Part shown: piece by piece, positions 17,328 to 26,372 of the stretch
Numbering within the stretch: the first letter of the stretch is position 1
How the letters are laid out: each line of letters starts with the position of its first letter
Source: Deltaproteobacteria bacterium
Lineage (GTDB): Bacteria; Bdellovibrionota; Bdellovibrionia; Bdellovibrionales; JAMPXM01
Direction of reading: 5' to 3'
Length of the DNA stretch: 64,000 nucleotides
Assembly: GCA_017302795.1 (NCBI GenBank)
Contig: JAFLCB010000002.1
Location: 62,001 to 126,000, forward strand
Translations under genes and position numbers: made by a program
The notes under the pieces: model-generated
Told to the model about the DNA's origin: nothing
The model's input: the letters and a program-made list of their open reading frames with translations, nothing else
Databases searched by the model: none

Positions 17328-19488
17328 AAATCAAAGCCGATCGCGGATCGGCGTATGCCTAGCTGCATTCCTGCTTTGTATTGGACTTTCCCACGAAGCC
17401 AGCGCTCAACGATCCGATGTTCTAGGAGCGGGAGCTTCGGCGAGAGCCGTGGGGCCGCATGCGACTGTCACGCTTCGTTTACCGGAAGTTTTTTTGGCTG
17501 ACGGCGATGACAGTAAAAATGTGGGTAGCGAGATCGCGGTTGAATTTGTTTTACAGCCCGATTGGCATATCTACTGGTTGAATCCCGGCGACTCCGGCGA
17601 AGAGCCGAAGTTTCAGTTTGCGAAGTCTGAAAATATTGAAATCGGTTCGGCGATATTTCCTACCCCATCGAGAATTCCGGCGGGGCCCTTTACAAATTTT
17701 GGTTTCAGTAGCTCAGAAAATCCAGTTGCGATTAGATTTCCTGTCCGTGTTGCTCCTACATCTGGGCCGGCGGGCAGATCGGCCGACGTGGTCCTGAATC
17801 TTAGTTATTTAGTTTGCAAAGAAGAATGCGTCCCGGCCGAGGCAGTGCTCGCTGCCAGTGCGCCGATCAGAACTTCCGACGACATTGGGAAGTCGACGCT
17901 TGAGTATGATGCCTACAAATACCCAATTCACAAGGGCGTAGGGTCGCTCGACCTTCCGATCGAATCTAGCTGGCAACTTCTGTCAGGTTCACAACCGGAA
18001 TCTATTGGACTCAGGGTTCCGAATGCGAGTGAAAAAGAATTTTTTCCTCTTACTGCAAACCAGAAATCATCTGCGCCCATATTCGTCGCTGGCGATGGGG
18101 GACGACCACTTGCGGGACAACTAGCTGTTGCCCTGGACCCTTCTGGAGAACTCAAGTCTGACGAGATTTTCGTCGGTCTTTTGGTCGATAAAAAGTCCAG
18201 AGAGGCGACTTGGATAAGGTTTGAAAAAGAAAACAGTGTCGATTGGCTAGGGTTACTGAAAGCGCTTTTCCTTGCGTGCCTCGGCGGTATACTTCTCAAT
18301 CTGATGCCCTGTGTTTTCCCGGTCGTATCTTTGAAAATTATGAGTTTTGTAAACGAGTCGCGAGGCAATTCTCGTGAAACAAAAGTTCATGCGCTTTTGT
18401 ATGCCGCGGGCATTTTGTTAAGCCTCTGGGTTCTCGTTGGCGTATTGCTTGGACTTCGAGCGGCTGGTTCTGCGATCGGTTGGGGATTTCAGCTGCAGAG
18501 CCCTGCGTTTCTTTTTCTGCTATATGGAGTTTTCCTATTTCTTGGTTTCAATCTATTGGGGCTTTTCGAAATTAATTACGCGGGGCCATCATTTTTGCAG
18601 AATGCATTGGCTTCGCGGGGCCGGCTGGGTTCGTCTTTCACGGGACTGTTGACGACGATTGTGGCGACACCGTGTTCTGCGCCATTTATGGGAGTTGCAA
18701 TCGGCGCAGCACTAGCAGCTGGTCCTTTGGAATCGGTGCTGGTTTTTACGGCGCTGGGAATTGGGTTAGCTATTCCCTATGTAATTCTAGGTTTTTTCCC
18801 TCGCCTTGTTTCGTTTTTGCCGCGGCCAGGAATTTGGATGGAGAGACTGAAACAGGGACTGGCCTTTCCGCTGTTCATGACGGCGGTTTGGTTGCTGTGG
18901 GTTTTATCCCAAACCAGCGAGAGCGCATCATTGATTGTCATTCTGGTTTGGACCGTGATCGCCAGTTTGTTTGTGTGGGCCCTTCACTATCGCCTCAGAT
19001 GGATGACCAAGGTCAGTGCTCTATTGTTTCTGGTAGCGTCTCTGGCAACTTCTTTGGCAACGATTCGTTTCGCGGATTTCTCTGCAGTAAACGGAGTTTC
19101 CCATACTGCAGAAAATGTGAAATCCATGCAGTGGCAAACCTTTAGCGATAGGGCCGTCAGTGATGCTCGCGCGGCAGGAAACGCCGTTTTTGTGGATTTT
19201 ACGGCGTCTTGGTGTGTCACCTGTCAGATCAATAAGACGCTAGTTTTAGACACGGATCGCGGCCGGCAAATTTTTGCTAGTAGAAATATCAGCTTGTTTC
19301 GCGCGGACTGGACGAAACGAGATAAGGAAATTTCGAACGCTCTTTCGCGACTTGGACGTAGCAGCGTTCCTGTATATGCTTTTTACGGCAAAGGAAAAAA
19401 TCTAGGAGACGAAAGCAGCGTTAAGCTGCTTCCCGAGATCCTTACATTTGATAGCCTTGAGGCCGCACTTGACGGTGTCTACAAGTAA
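17293..19488 (+). CDS. DsbD-family thiol:disulfide interchange protein
   Basis: Carries electrons from cytoplasmic thioredoxin across the inner membrane to periplasmic substrates. Three parts: a signal peptide and N-terminal DsbD-alpha-like domain with the Cys pair in LVCKEECVPAE; a membrane core of about eight helices with its two redox Cys in LNLMPCVFPVVS and IVATPCSAPFMG; and a C-terminal thioredoxin domain with CVTC at 641-644 in FVDFTASWCVTCQ. Total 731 residues, larger than E. coli DsbD (565), because of the N-terminal domain. ATG 17293 is favoured by GGGGAG at 17281-17286. It overlaps the glycosyltransferase gene end and is followed after 14 bp by an exported redoxin, a likely partner. 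Confidence 0.9.
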   Translation: MLAHSEFTTADRNQSRSRIGVCLAAFLLCIGLSHEASAQRSDVLGAGASARAVGPHATVTLRLPEVFLADGDDSKNVGSEIAVEFVLQPDWHIYWLNPGDSGEEPKFQFAKSENIEIGSAIFPTPSRIPAGPFTNFGFSSSENPVAIRFPVRVAPTSGPAGRSADVVLNLSYLVCKEECVPAEAVLAASAPIRTSDDIGKSTLEYDAYKYPIHKGVGSLDLPIESSWQLLSGSQPESIGLRVPNASEKEFFPLTANQKSSAPIFVAGDGGRPLAGQLAVALDPSGELKSDEIFVGLLVDKKSREATWIRFEKENSVDWLGLLKALFLACLGGILLNLMPCVFPVVSLKIMSFVNESRGNSRETKVHALLYAAGILLSLWVLVGVLLGLRAAGSAIGWGFQLQSPAFLFLLYGVFLFLGFNLLGLFEINYAGPSFLQNALASRGRLGSSFTGLLTTIVATPCSAPFMGVAIGAALAAGPLESVLVFTALGIGLAIPYVILGFFPRLVSFLPRPGIWMERLKQGLAFPLFMTAVWLLWVLSQTSESASLIVILVWTVIASLFVWALHYRLRWMTKVSALLFLVASLATSLATIRFADFSAVNGVSHTAENVKSMQWQTFSDRAVSDARAAGNAVFVDFTASWCVTCQINKTLVLDTDRGRQIFASRNISLFRADWTKRDKEISNALSRLGRSSVPVYAFYGKGKNLGDESSVKLLPEILTFDSLEAALDGVYK

Positions 19489-19502
19489 TAAAGGAGAAGT
19501 TG

Positions 19503-20120
19503 ATGAATAAGATTTTTCGAGGTTTAGGTATGGCACTTATCGCCACTCTTTTTTCGGCGGGGCATAGTCCTGCTTTCGCGAATGTAAAAGTCGGGGAAAA
19601 GGCCCCCGACTTCACGTTGGTTGATTCCAATGGCAAGGCGGTGAAGCTTTCATCGTACGCGGGAAAGACTGTCGTTCTTGAGTGGTTCAACAAAGGCTGT
19701 CCCTATGTGAAGAAGCATTACGAATCGAAAAACATGCAAGCCCTGCAGAAGACCTACACGGAAAAAGGAATTGTTTGGCTGACCGTGATTTCGTCAGCGC
19801 CGAAAAAACAAGGCTATGAGACTCCGGTTGAGGCCAACAAAACTCGCGCCGAGTGGTCGATTGCAAGTACAGCAACCCTTTTAGACCAGAAAGGTGAAGT
19901 TGGCCGAGCCTATGGCGCAAAAACAACTCCTCACATGTACGTCGTAGATCCAAAAGGCTTGCTCGCCTACAACGGTGCGATCGACAGCATCTCTTCTTCT
20001 GATGCAGATGACATTCCTAAATCAGTCAATTATGTATCCGGTGCGTTGGATCTCGTTGCTGCTGGGAAGCCAGTGACAATGGCCTCGACAAAACCCTACG
20101 GCTGCAGCGTAAAATATTAA
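19503..20120 (+). CDS. Exported redoxin (AhpC/TSA-thioredoxin family)
   Basis: Periplasmic thiol protein of about 205 residues. A signal peptide (to the SPAFA-N region near residue 26) precedes a redoxin fold beginning VGEKAPDFTLVDSNG. The active Cys sits in WFNKGCPYVKKHY, with no second Cys in a CxxC, so it is peroxiredoxin-like rather than a classical thioredoxin; TTPHMYVVDPKG carries the cis-Pro loop, and a second conserved Cys is near the C-terminus in KPYGCSVKY. AAGGAG at 19491-19496 supports ATG 19503. Directly downstream of the dsbD-like gene, from which it probably receives electrons. Substrate not determined. Confidence 0.85.
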   Translation: MNKIFRGLGMALIATLFSAGHSPAFANVKVGEKAPDFTLVDSNGKAVKLSSYAGKTVVLEWFNKGCPYVKKHYESKNMQALQKTYTEKGIVWLTVISSAPKKQGYETPVEANKTRAEWSIASTATLLDQKGEVGRAYGAKTTPHMYVVDPKGLLAYNGAIDSISSSDADDIPKSVNYVSGALDLVAAGKPVTMASTKPYGCSVKY

Positions 20121-20130
20121 AGGAAAGAAC

Positions 20131-20751
20131 ATGAAGCCGGTCAGTCAGAGTCACGAAAAAAATGGCAACGGACATTGCCGAATAGTGCTGACCGGCGGAC
20201 CCGGTGGTGGAAAGACCACGGCCGCGGATCTTTTTCGTCGCGAAATCGGCGAGGACGTTGTGGTCGTCCCAGAAGCGGCGACTTTGCTATACAGCGGCGG
20301 CTTTCCGCGCGTCGGCGAGCTCGATGTTCGCAAGGCTACTCAGCGGGCGATCTACCACGTGCAAAAAAACCTGGAAGATGCTCATTCGGCGCATTACGGC
20401 CGCCGAATTCTGCTCTGTGATCGCGGTACGATTGATGGTGCGATCTATTGGCCGGGTGACACGGACAGTTTTTTTCAAGACCTTGGGACCACTTTTGAGC
20501 AGCAGCTCGACCGCTATGATGCCGTAATTTTTTTCGAAACGGCCGCGGTCGGGGGTATATCGATTGAAGGAGGGAACCCGGTGCGAACCGAGTCGACTGA
20601 CGAGGCGGTAGACCTTGATTGGCGCTTGCGCGAACTGTGGTCGAAGCACCCTCGGTTTGTGCTCGTACCGCATTATCCGTCTTTTATGAAAAAGATCAAT
20701 TTGGGCCTGATGGAGCTTGCGAAGGTTATCGCGGAACACCAACGAAAGTAG
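20131..20751 (+). CDS. AAA-type NTPase/kinase (AAA_28 family)
   Basis: Cytoplasmic P-loop protein of 206 residues. Walker A is LTGGPGGGKTTAADLF near residues 24-39, a Walker-B-like segment is RRILLCDRGTIDGAIYW near 91, and the lid region carries several Arg. This is the AAA_28 pattern (PF13521), related to the ribosyl-nicotinamide kinase part of NadR and to small-molecule kinases. The substrate is unknown. It begins 10 bp after the redoxin gene and so probably shares its operon, though no functional link is evident. Confidence 0.8.
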   Translation: MKPVSQSHEKNGNGHCRIVLTGGPGGGKTTAADLFRREIGEDVVVVPEAATLLYSGGFPRVGELDVRKATQRAIYHVQKNLEDAHSAHYGRRILLCDRGTIDGAIYWPGDTDSFFQDLGTTFEQQLDRYDAVIFFETAAVGGISIEGGNPVRTESTDEAVDLDWRLRELWSKHPRFVLVPHYPSFMKKINLGLMELAKVIAEHQRK

Positions 20752-20837
20752 CGCATCAACCACAGTTCTTGTTTGTCACGACCCAAAGTCGGTGCTTCAC
20801 TGTTGGAGCAAACGCTTTATTTTGAGCGGGGGGAATT

Positions 20838-22166
20838 ATGAAAAAAGGTATGATCGCGGCCGGCACAAGTACATTGGCCATCGTCGCAATTGGTTTGACA
20901 GGATTAATGAGCTCGACGGCCGATGCATCGGGTTTCGAAAAGTCGATCGTTTGGGGCGGACGTTCATCTGGTGTTGCAGGCATTGCGACTCCATATATTC
21001 AGGGTGCTGATGCGCTTTATTTTAACCCAGCGGGTCTTGCTGGCGATAAAGAGGGTCAAACTTTGAGTTTCAATATCTCGCCAACTCAGTCGACCTTCAA
21101 AGGACCTATCAACAACGCAAATGATACTAGCGAATCAGCGGCAAAGTTGCTGACGCCATTCGGTTTAATTTACGGCAATACGTTGAATGACAAAGTCGGC
21201 TTCGGAATCGGCGCTTTTGTTTCGGGCGGTGCAAATGCCAATTTCCAAGATGTGACTTTCGGTAACTCTAGCTACAAAGCGGAAGTGAAAACAGATCTTC
21301 AGATTTTGGAAGTGTCGGCAGGAGCTGGCTACAAAGTCGATGAAAATCTGAAACTTGGTCTTGCTTGGCGCGTGGTGATGGCTCAGGCAGACTTTTCGTT
21401 TGTTCGTCGAGCTGCAGCGGTTTCGCCGTTCACTACCTTGAATGCGAAGTTGACTGGTCTTAAGGACACACAGTCTGTCGCATTCCGCGCGGGTGCTCAG
21501 TACAAAGTCGATGAAGCGACGGAGCTTGGACTGACGTTCCGAAGCGAAGTGAATTTCGCGGCGACTGGAAAAGTGGGCGTCACCGCATTTTCGCCCTTGG
21601 GCGGCGGTCCAACGGTACTTTCGAATGACGTCGATGCAACGGCAAAGACGACGTTGCCGATGGCGGTCACATTGGGAGCGATTCACAAGCTCAGCGACGA
21701 ATGGAACCTTCTAGGTGAATACTCGTGGACTCAGTACTCGCGAATTGGTGAGATCGTCGTCGAATCAGCGGCCTTCTCGACGACGGGAAATCGCACGGCG
21801 CTGTTAACTGACTGGCGGGATCAACACAACCTTCGCGTGGGTGCTGAGTACCTAGCAATGGCTTGGCCGATTCGCTACGGTTATGGATTCACATCAACAG
21901 TGACGAATTCCGACTATGCTCGCGCAAGCTTCACTCCGCCGGGCCCAGCTCACACGCTGACATTGGGAACTGGAAAAGACTTTGCAATCGGTGAACAGGG
22001 TGAGCAAGCGCTTCGCTTTGATGCTGGTTTCGAGTACACGATGGTTTCAGCTGACTCGAGCAACGGTGCGGCTGCGGGAACGCAAACTGCGGGAAGTGAT
22101 ACACGCGCAGGAACTTATTCCGTCAGCGCTTACGCTGCACACCTTGGTCTAACTTACGCGTTCTAG
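20838..22166 (+). CDS. OmpP1/FadL-family outer membrane transport protein
   Basis: Outer membrane beta-barrel for uptake of long-chain fatty acids or other hydrophobic compounds. Signal peptide MKKGMIAAGTSTLAIVAIGL-type to the ADASG cleavage region; the mature N-terminus has the FadL plug motif: GFEKSIVWGGRSSGVAG and ADALYFNPAGLA (the NPA of the hatch). The C-terminus HLGLTYAF ends in Phe, the signal for barrel assembly. Length 442 residues fits the family. A purine-rich GGGGGGAATT precedes the start, and a strong terminator follows at 22218-22250. It could supply acyl chains for the lipid genes downstream. Confidence 0.92.
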   Translation: MKKGMIAAGTSTLAIVAIGLTGLMSSTADASGFEKSIVWGGRSSGVAGIATPYIQGADALYFNPAGLAGDKEGQTLSFNISPTQSTFKGPINNANDTSESAAKLLTPFGLIYGNTLNDKVGFGIGAFVSGGANANFQDVTFGNSSYKAEVKTDLQILEVSAGAGYKVDENLKLGLAWRVVMAQADFSFVRRAAAVSPFTTLNAKLTGLKDTQSVAFRAGAQYKVDEATELGLTFRSEVNFAATGKVGVTAFSPLGGGPTVLSNDVDATAKTTLPMAVTLGAIHKLSDEWNLLGEYSWTQYSRIGEIVVESAAFSTTGNRTALLTDWRDQHNLRVGAEYLAMAWPIRYGYGFTSTVTNSDYARASFTPPGPAHTLTLGTGKDFAIGEQGEQALRFDAGFEYTMVSADSSNGAAAGTQTAGSDTRAGTYSVSAYAAHLGLTYAF

Positions 22167-22217
22167 TTACTAAAAGTTCAAAAAGATTATCGACAGAATC
22201 TGCCGATGATTCGAGAG

Positions 22218-22250
22218 GGTCGTTTCTAAATAGGGACGACCTTTTTTCTT
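22218..22250 (+). terminator. Rho-independent terminator of the FadL-type gene
   Basis: GGTCGT (22218-22223) pairs with ACGACC (22236-22241) over a 12-base loop and is followed by six T residues (22242-22247). It lies about 50 bp after the stop of the FadL-type gene. Confidence 0.8.
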
Positions 22251-22311
22251 AGGCGCTAGGCGCTGATCGCTTTCACTGGAAAACACCAGAATTCGACGCT
22301 AAGATTTATTT

Positions 22312-22770
22312 ATGTTTTGGAATATCCGACTCCTTTTTATTCTTGCGCTCCCTTTTATTCAAATAGCCTGCGCCGAAGTGGCTGGAAGCGGCCAGGCCGC
22401 AAGAATTCCTAATGTGCGTGTAAGCTGTACGACCGGCCGCTGCACCGCTAGCTCCACGGCATCTGCATATGTGGTGTATACGACATCCAGCTGTACGAAT
22501 CCGTCTTTTGGAGAAACGGTTGCTGGTTCAGGCACAGCCAGCTGCGGTGCCATGAATGGCTGCACGGCAACGATCAATCAGTTCACTGGTAAAGATGGCG
22601 GCAACGCCTCTACCATTCCTGAAGGGACTTACTCGGTTTGCGTCACATTGGATTTCAACAACAGTTATGTCGGGTCCTCTGAGCCGGGAGATTCGACGGG
22701 GGCTCTGAACAATGCATCCATTGTCGACGGTACTGCGACTGCGGATGTTTCGATTTTCACTGATATTTAG
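22312..22770 (+). CDS. Cys-rich secreted protein of unknown function
   Basis: Protein of 152 residues beginning with a hydrophobic signal segment (FWNIRLLFILALPFIQIACA). The Cys at about residue 20 could be a lipid-attachment site, but the residue three before it is Gln, which is poor for a lipobox, so signal peptidase I cleavage after ACA is also possible. The mature part is Ser/Thr/Gly-rich with six or more Cys in short spacings (CTTGRC, SSCTN, ASCGAMNGC), suggesting a disulfide-stabilised extracytoplasmic beta domain. No family recognised. Separated from its upstream neighbour by a terminator, so it has its own promoter. Confidence 0.6.
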   Translation: MFWNIRLLFILALPFIQIACAEVAGSGQAARIPNVRVSCTTGRCTASSTASAYVVYTTSSCTNPSFGETVAGSGTASCGAMNGCTATINQFTGKDGGNASTIPEGTYSVCVTLDFNNSYVGSSEPGDSTGALNNASIVDGTATADVSIFTDI

Positions 22771-22860
22771 CGGTTTTTATGGCATTTTTCGCAGCGCGTC
22801 CCAACCGAATCTTGACCGCTGAAGTCGCGGTAGGGCAGCTACCATCTTGGGGGAATACAC

Positions 22861-23853
22861 GTGGCAAAAGGTCGAATTCGAAGTGCGATAAAAAAGAAGA
22901 TTCGAAGCGGTCTTGCCGGTGAGAAAAAACCCAAATCAGGAGCCCGTCGATTGAAGAACGTTTCTAAATCCGCAGCTGTCAAAGTCATGCGACGAATTGG
23001 AACTGTTAAAGACGCTTTCCACTCTATTGATTCGCAAATGAAGTTGCATCGATACAAAATTCGAGAATTTCAGCCCAAAGTCGGCATCGAGTATAAAAAA
23101 GGTCATTTCACGGTAAAGACGGTGACCACGGGGGAAGAACTTGAGGACGTCCTTCGCCTTCGCTTTGAAGTTTTCATGCGTGAGTTTAAAAACATAAAGC
23201 GAGAAGCAGGGATCGACGTCGACAAGCTGGATTACATCTGCGACCACTTGATAATTCGCGATGATCGAGAAAATCGAATTGTCGGAACCTATCGCCTGAA
23301 TTCTAGTCGCTATTCAAAGAAGTTTTACTCCAACAGCGAATTTGTGTTCGACGAAATCAAAAAAATGCCGGGCACTATTCTAGAGCTCGGGCGAGCCGCA
23401 ATTGATCGCGACTACCGAACAGGCGTAGTGATTTCGCTTCTCTGGCGGGGCATAGGCGAATACATCAACAAAACGCAGGCTGATATTCTTATTGGCTGCG
23501 CCAGTGCGAAAACAATGGAGCCACTTGAAATTGGGCTGATGACCTATCATTTGGAAAAGCAGGGCCTGTTAAACTACTCGCTTGATGTAGAGCCGACCCG
23601 CAAGTACCGCGTAAAAACGTTGGCAAAGGTTCTAGATTATCTCGAAAAAAATCCCTACGAATACCATGCTGAAGAAATGACGGCTAAGATTCCGGCATTG
23701 ATGGCATCGTATTTTAAAATGGGCTTTAAGGCATACGGCGAACCTGCAATTGATCGCGATTTTCACTGCATCGATTATTTTATTATGATGAAAGTGTCGG
23801 ACCTTGAAGCCTCTTTCCGACGTCGATATGTCGACAAAGACAAAGAAGGATAG
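22861..23853 (+). CDS. OlsB-like N-acyltransferase (ornithine-lipid type)
   Basis: GNAT-fold enzyme of the hemolysin-like/OlsB group (PF13444), which joins a 3-hydroxyacyl chain from ACP to the amino group of ornithine or a related amine, the first step of ornithine-lipid synthesis. Signatures: LEDVLRLRFEVFMREF near residue 96, CDHLIIRDDRENRIVGTYRL, then LELGRAAIDRDYRTGVVI and ADILIGCASAKTMEP. The first ~75 residues are very Lys/Arg-rich and absent from typical OlsB, perhaps a membrane or nucleic-acid contact. Followed 5 bp later by a PlsC-type gene, the expected second enzyme. The amine used is not proven by sequence. Confidence 0.82.
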   Translation: MAKGRIRSAIKKKIRSGLAGEKKPKSGARRLKNVSKSAAVKVMRRIGTVKDAFHSIDSQMKLHRYKIREFQPKVGIEYKKGHFTVKTVTTGEELEDVLRLRFEVFMREFKNIKREAGIDVDKLDYICDHLIIRDDRENRIVGTYRLNSSRYSKKFYSNSEFVFDEIKKMPGTILELGRAAIDRDYRTGVVISLLWRGIGEYINKTQADILIGCASAKTMEPLEIGLMTYHLEKQGLLNYSLDVEPTRKYRVKTLAKVLDYLEKNPYEYHAEEMTAKIPALMASYFKMGFKAYGEPAIDRDFHCIDYFIMMKVSDLEASFRRRYVDKDKEG

Positions 23854-23858
23854 CTGAT

Positions 23859-24734
23859 TTGGGCTCGCATGTGGATTCGCGGAAATCTCTTTTGGAAAAA
23901 CTGGCGATGGCGCCTCGCGGTGGCAAAATCGCCGCGATGATCCTGTCTTACATGGCCCAGGCCTCACTAGGTAAAACCTTGATCCGCGACCCACACGATC
24001 GACTGAGATTTTATGTCGATAATGTTTCGAAGTGGTGCTCCAGAGCGCTGGCAACCTGGAATTTCGAAATCGAGGCGATTGGCTTAGATAAGCTCGATAT
24101 GAAGAATAAAAACTACCTCTTCGTTTCTAACCATATGAGCTATCTCGATGTTTTAATTTTCAGCTCCAAAGTGCCCAGCGTGTTTGTTACCAGCGTAGAC
24201 ATGGGCGAAGTTTTTTTTCTTGGGACCCTAGCCGAAATGGGTGGCAGTATTTTCGTTGAACGTCGACATCGTCAACGCGTCGATCAGGATCTTACTAGCA
24301 TGACCGAAACTTTGCGCCACGGGTTCAATATTGTCATCTACCCGGAGGGCACTTCCACGGACGGACAAAAAATTCTGCCATTTAAAAAATCGCTATTGAT
24401 GAGCGCCGTCGATGGTCAGCGAGAAATAGTTCCGGTGGCTTTGAAGTATGTTTCGATCGACGGCTTGCCCTTTAGTAAAGCAAATGCCGACAAGGTCTGC
24501 TGGTATGGGGACATGACTTTCGCAGATCATTGTCTTGGGCTATTGAAAAATAGGTCGGTGAAAGTCGAACTTCATTTTATGGATCCAATCTCAACTGAAG
24601 TTACAACTGGGACTGAACGTATTCGAACCGAGCTTGCCGAAAAGTCATGGAAGGCTATTCAAGATAAATACTTCGAGAACCGCCCCTTAGGCTTTGGCGA
24701 GCGGCGCGCACAGATGGCATTGGAACGTCAGTGA
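23859..24734 (+). CDS. PlsC/OlsA-like 1-acyl-glycerol-phosphate acyltransferase
   Basis: Membrane-associated acyltransferase of 291 residues. The catalytic HX4D box reads SNHMSYLD near residue 90, and acceptor motifs follow: SIFVERRH near 130 and YPEGTSTDGQKILPFKKS near 160. In an OlsB context it would put the second acyl chain on lyso-ornithine lipid (OlsA role), but the same fold also makes phosphatidic acid, so PlsC is the alternative. It starts with TTG at 23859, eight bases after AAGGA, and lies 5 bp behind the OlsB-like gene. Its end overlaps the opposite-strand gene by 7 bp. Confidence 0.85.
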   Translation: MGSHVDSRKSLLEKLAMAPRGGKIAAMILSYMAQASLGKTLIRDPHDRLRFYVDNVSKWCSRALATWNFEIEAIGLDKLDMKNKNYLFVSNHMSYLDVLIFSSKVPSVFVTSVDMGEVFFLGTLAEMGGSIFVERRHRQRVDQDLTSMTETLRHGFNIVIYPEGTSTDGQKILPFKKSLLMSAVDGQREIVPVALKYVSIDGLPFSKANADKVCWYGDMTFADHCLGLLKNRSVKVELHFMDPISTEVTTGTERIRTELAEKSWKAIQDKYFENRPLGFGERRAQMALERQ

Positions 24735-25654
24735 TAGCTCCAATGTGCCTGGATTAAGGCTCTAGTTTTACCGTCGACAATGCTGTACCCGCCAAGGTTG
24801 TACTCAGATACCCAGAACGCAAAATCAGAAGTCCCGTCGCTATTCAAATCCGCGGTTTCAACCAGGGCAGAAGCTTTAGCTAGGTAAATCGGTTTTTGCT
24901 CGTTTGGGATGTAAAACCAGTGAGTTGGCGCTCCTTCACACCTATCGCCCTCTGTTTCACAGCTAACTTTTATGTTTATAGGTAGCTTGAGCTTCAAGCC
25001 AATCAGACGAGAACCGAGGGTTCCAGCAGTCGTTTTGTAGGCTTTCGAAAGCACGATATCTTTGTCCTCTATCAAGTACTTTTTGGGTTCCTCGCCGTCA
25101 GTGCTTCCATCATAGTTCGCCTGGGCGCCAAATATTTGCTTAAATGCGGCTTTCGCGGCAGGTGGACATTTGATCTTTGCGTCTGGTTTCCAGCGATCCG
25201 GATCGCTGACATTTGAATCGGTGGTCAATAGGTAAGGGCGTACCCGCGGTCCGTCAAATGCGCTGAACTGCGAATCAGGTTTTTGGACCGGAAGCTGAGG
25301 GTTCTTGCCTGCAGTCTGCTGTAGACCGAGATTTTTGAACAGCGTCACAGTTTTAACTGGGTTCACCGAAAGCTGAGTGCGAACTTTGCCGTCAAAGAAC
25401 ACGGTCCATTTTTTTGGTTCGGAAATAATATTTCGCTCTTGATTGAGTGCCTCAATGGAATCGGCATCGGGGAGTGCGGACTGCCACGTTCCGGATTTCA
25501 AAACGAAAACTCGTCTTGGGCCCTCACCCTCGAGGAAGCCGACATAGATTTCGGGCTGCGCCTTATCTTCAGCGCGAACTTCGATTGAAACGGAAAAAAG
25601 CGAAAAGCTGAGGATGGCACTGAGAAAAAACCGATCGCACGGCTGACTTTTCAT
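24728..25654 (-). CDS. Exported protein of unknown function
   Basis: Protein of 308 residues with an N-terminal signal peptide (FFLSAILSFSLFSVSIEVRA, cleavage after VRA). The mature protein has four Cys in two clusters (IKCPP; SCETEGDRCEG) and a C-terminal segment ADLNSDGTSDFAFWVSEYN that resembles a calcium-binding FG-GAP/EF-like loop (DLNSDGTSDF). No family recognised with confidence. ATG 25654 is favoured by GGAG five bases upstream, over the GTG at 25660. Last of a probable minus-strand transcript with the barrel protein 18 bp upstream. Confidence 0.62.
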   Translation of the reverse strand: MKSQPCDRFFLSAILSFSLFSVSIEVRAEDKAQPEIYVGFLEGEGPRRVFVLKSGTWQSALPDADSIEALNQERNIISEPKKWTVFFDGKVRTQLSVNPVKTVTLFKNLGLQQTAGKNPQLPVQKPDSQFSAFDGPRVRPYLLTTDSNVSDPDRWKPDAKIKCPPAAKAAFKQIFGAQANYDGSTDGEEPKKYLIEDKDIVLSKAYKTTAGTLGSRLIGLKLKLPINIKVSCETEGDRCEGAPTHWFYIPNEQKPIYLAKASALVETADLNSDGTSDFAFWVSEYNLGGYSIVDGKTRALIQAHWSYH

Positions 25655-25672
25655 TGGCACTCCAGCTGTCTT

Positions 25673-26344
25673 CTAAAAGCCAAAGCCGACGCTCGCGCGC
25701 ATATACGGGCCGCTCAAGTCGACATTGATTTTGGAACCGCTGGCATTTGTGACTGCGACCCCTGCAGAATCTCGCAGCTCGCCGACTGGCGCATGCAAAT
25801 AGCCAATTTCTGCGCCTAGGCTGAGTAGCGCCAGTTTGAAGCCCGCCTCGACGCCGGCAGTCGCTGTTAGCTGACTTTCGGTTTTGTAATTGGTTGTTGT
25901 GGCCCCGTTGTCGGATGAATATTTGAAATCGCTCGCAAAGCTGACGGTCGCAACCGGACCGAGATACATCACCGTGTCGATCAGTCGCTTGTTAACCAAA
26001 ATCGAAGTTCGCTTCCAGTCTATTTCTGAACGCAATCCCCCGTCGGATTCTTTTCGACTAAACATTTCGTGTCGAACTCCTAGCCCGACTGGCATTAGCG
26101 GTACGTTTCCCATTACGTCGAAACTGATCGCCTGCATTTGCGAAATTTTCGGATTTCCGGGGAATTGGTCGTTAAGAGTGCCGGGGCTTGTTGAGAACTG
26201 TGAGTAGCCGGCCTTGAGCTCGATCAATGCCTGGCTAGCAAAACTGGTAAACATCACTGCAAACTGAACTGTGAGCATTGCTAAACCAGTAGTAAGCCGG
26301 AGGGCTTTAGAATTTGACACATTAGAAAGAAAAGATTTTTTCAT
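25673..26344 (-). CDS. Predicted outer membrane beta-barrel protein
   Basis: Protein of 223 residues. A signal peptide (hydrophobic residues about 17-38, ending in SQA) is followed by alternating polar/hydrophobic strands: ALIELKAGYSQF, ISFDVMGNVPLMPVGLGVRH, SILVNKRL, TAGVEAGFKLALLSLGAEIG and a terminal PYMRASVGFGF. The last residue is Phe in a G-F-G-F context, as needed for barrel insertion. About eight strands would fit an OmpA/OmpW-sized barrel, but the family is unassigned. It lies between two other exported-protein genes, with short gaps of 18 and 28 bp. Confidence 0.62.
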   Translation of the reverse strand: MKKSFLSNVSNSKALRLTTGLAMLTVQFAVMFTSFASQALIELKAGYSQFSTSPGTLNDQFPGNPKISQMQAISFDVMGNVPLMPVGLGVRHEMFSRKESDGGLRSEIDWKRTSILVNKRLIDTVMYLGPVATVSFASDFKYSSDNGATTTNYKTESQLTATAGVEAGFKLALLSLGAEIGYLHAPVGELRDSAGVAVTNASGSKINVDLSGPYMRASVGFGF

Positions 26345-26372
26345 TCGCGTTCCCCTGTGTCTTCAGTCTAGG

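Noticed and set aside
22771-22860. Search of intergenic gaps for tRNA genes
   Set aside because: No cloverleaf or TTCGANTC arm in a fitting context was found here or in the other gaps; the ttcgaat near base 111 is coding.
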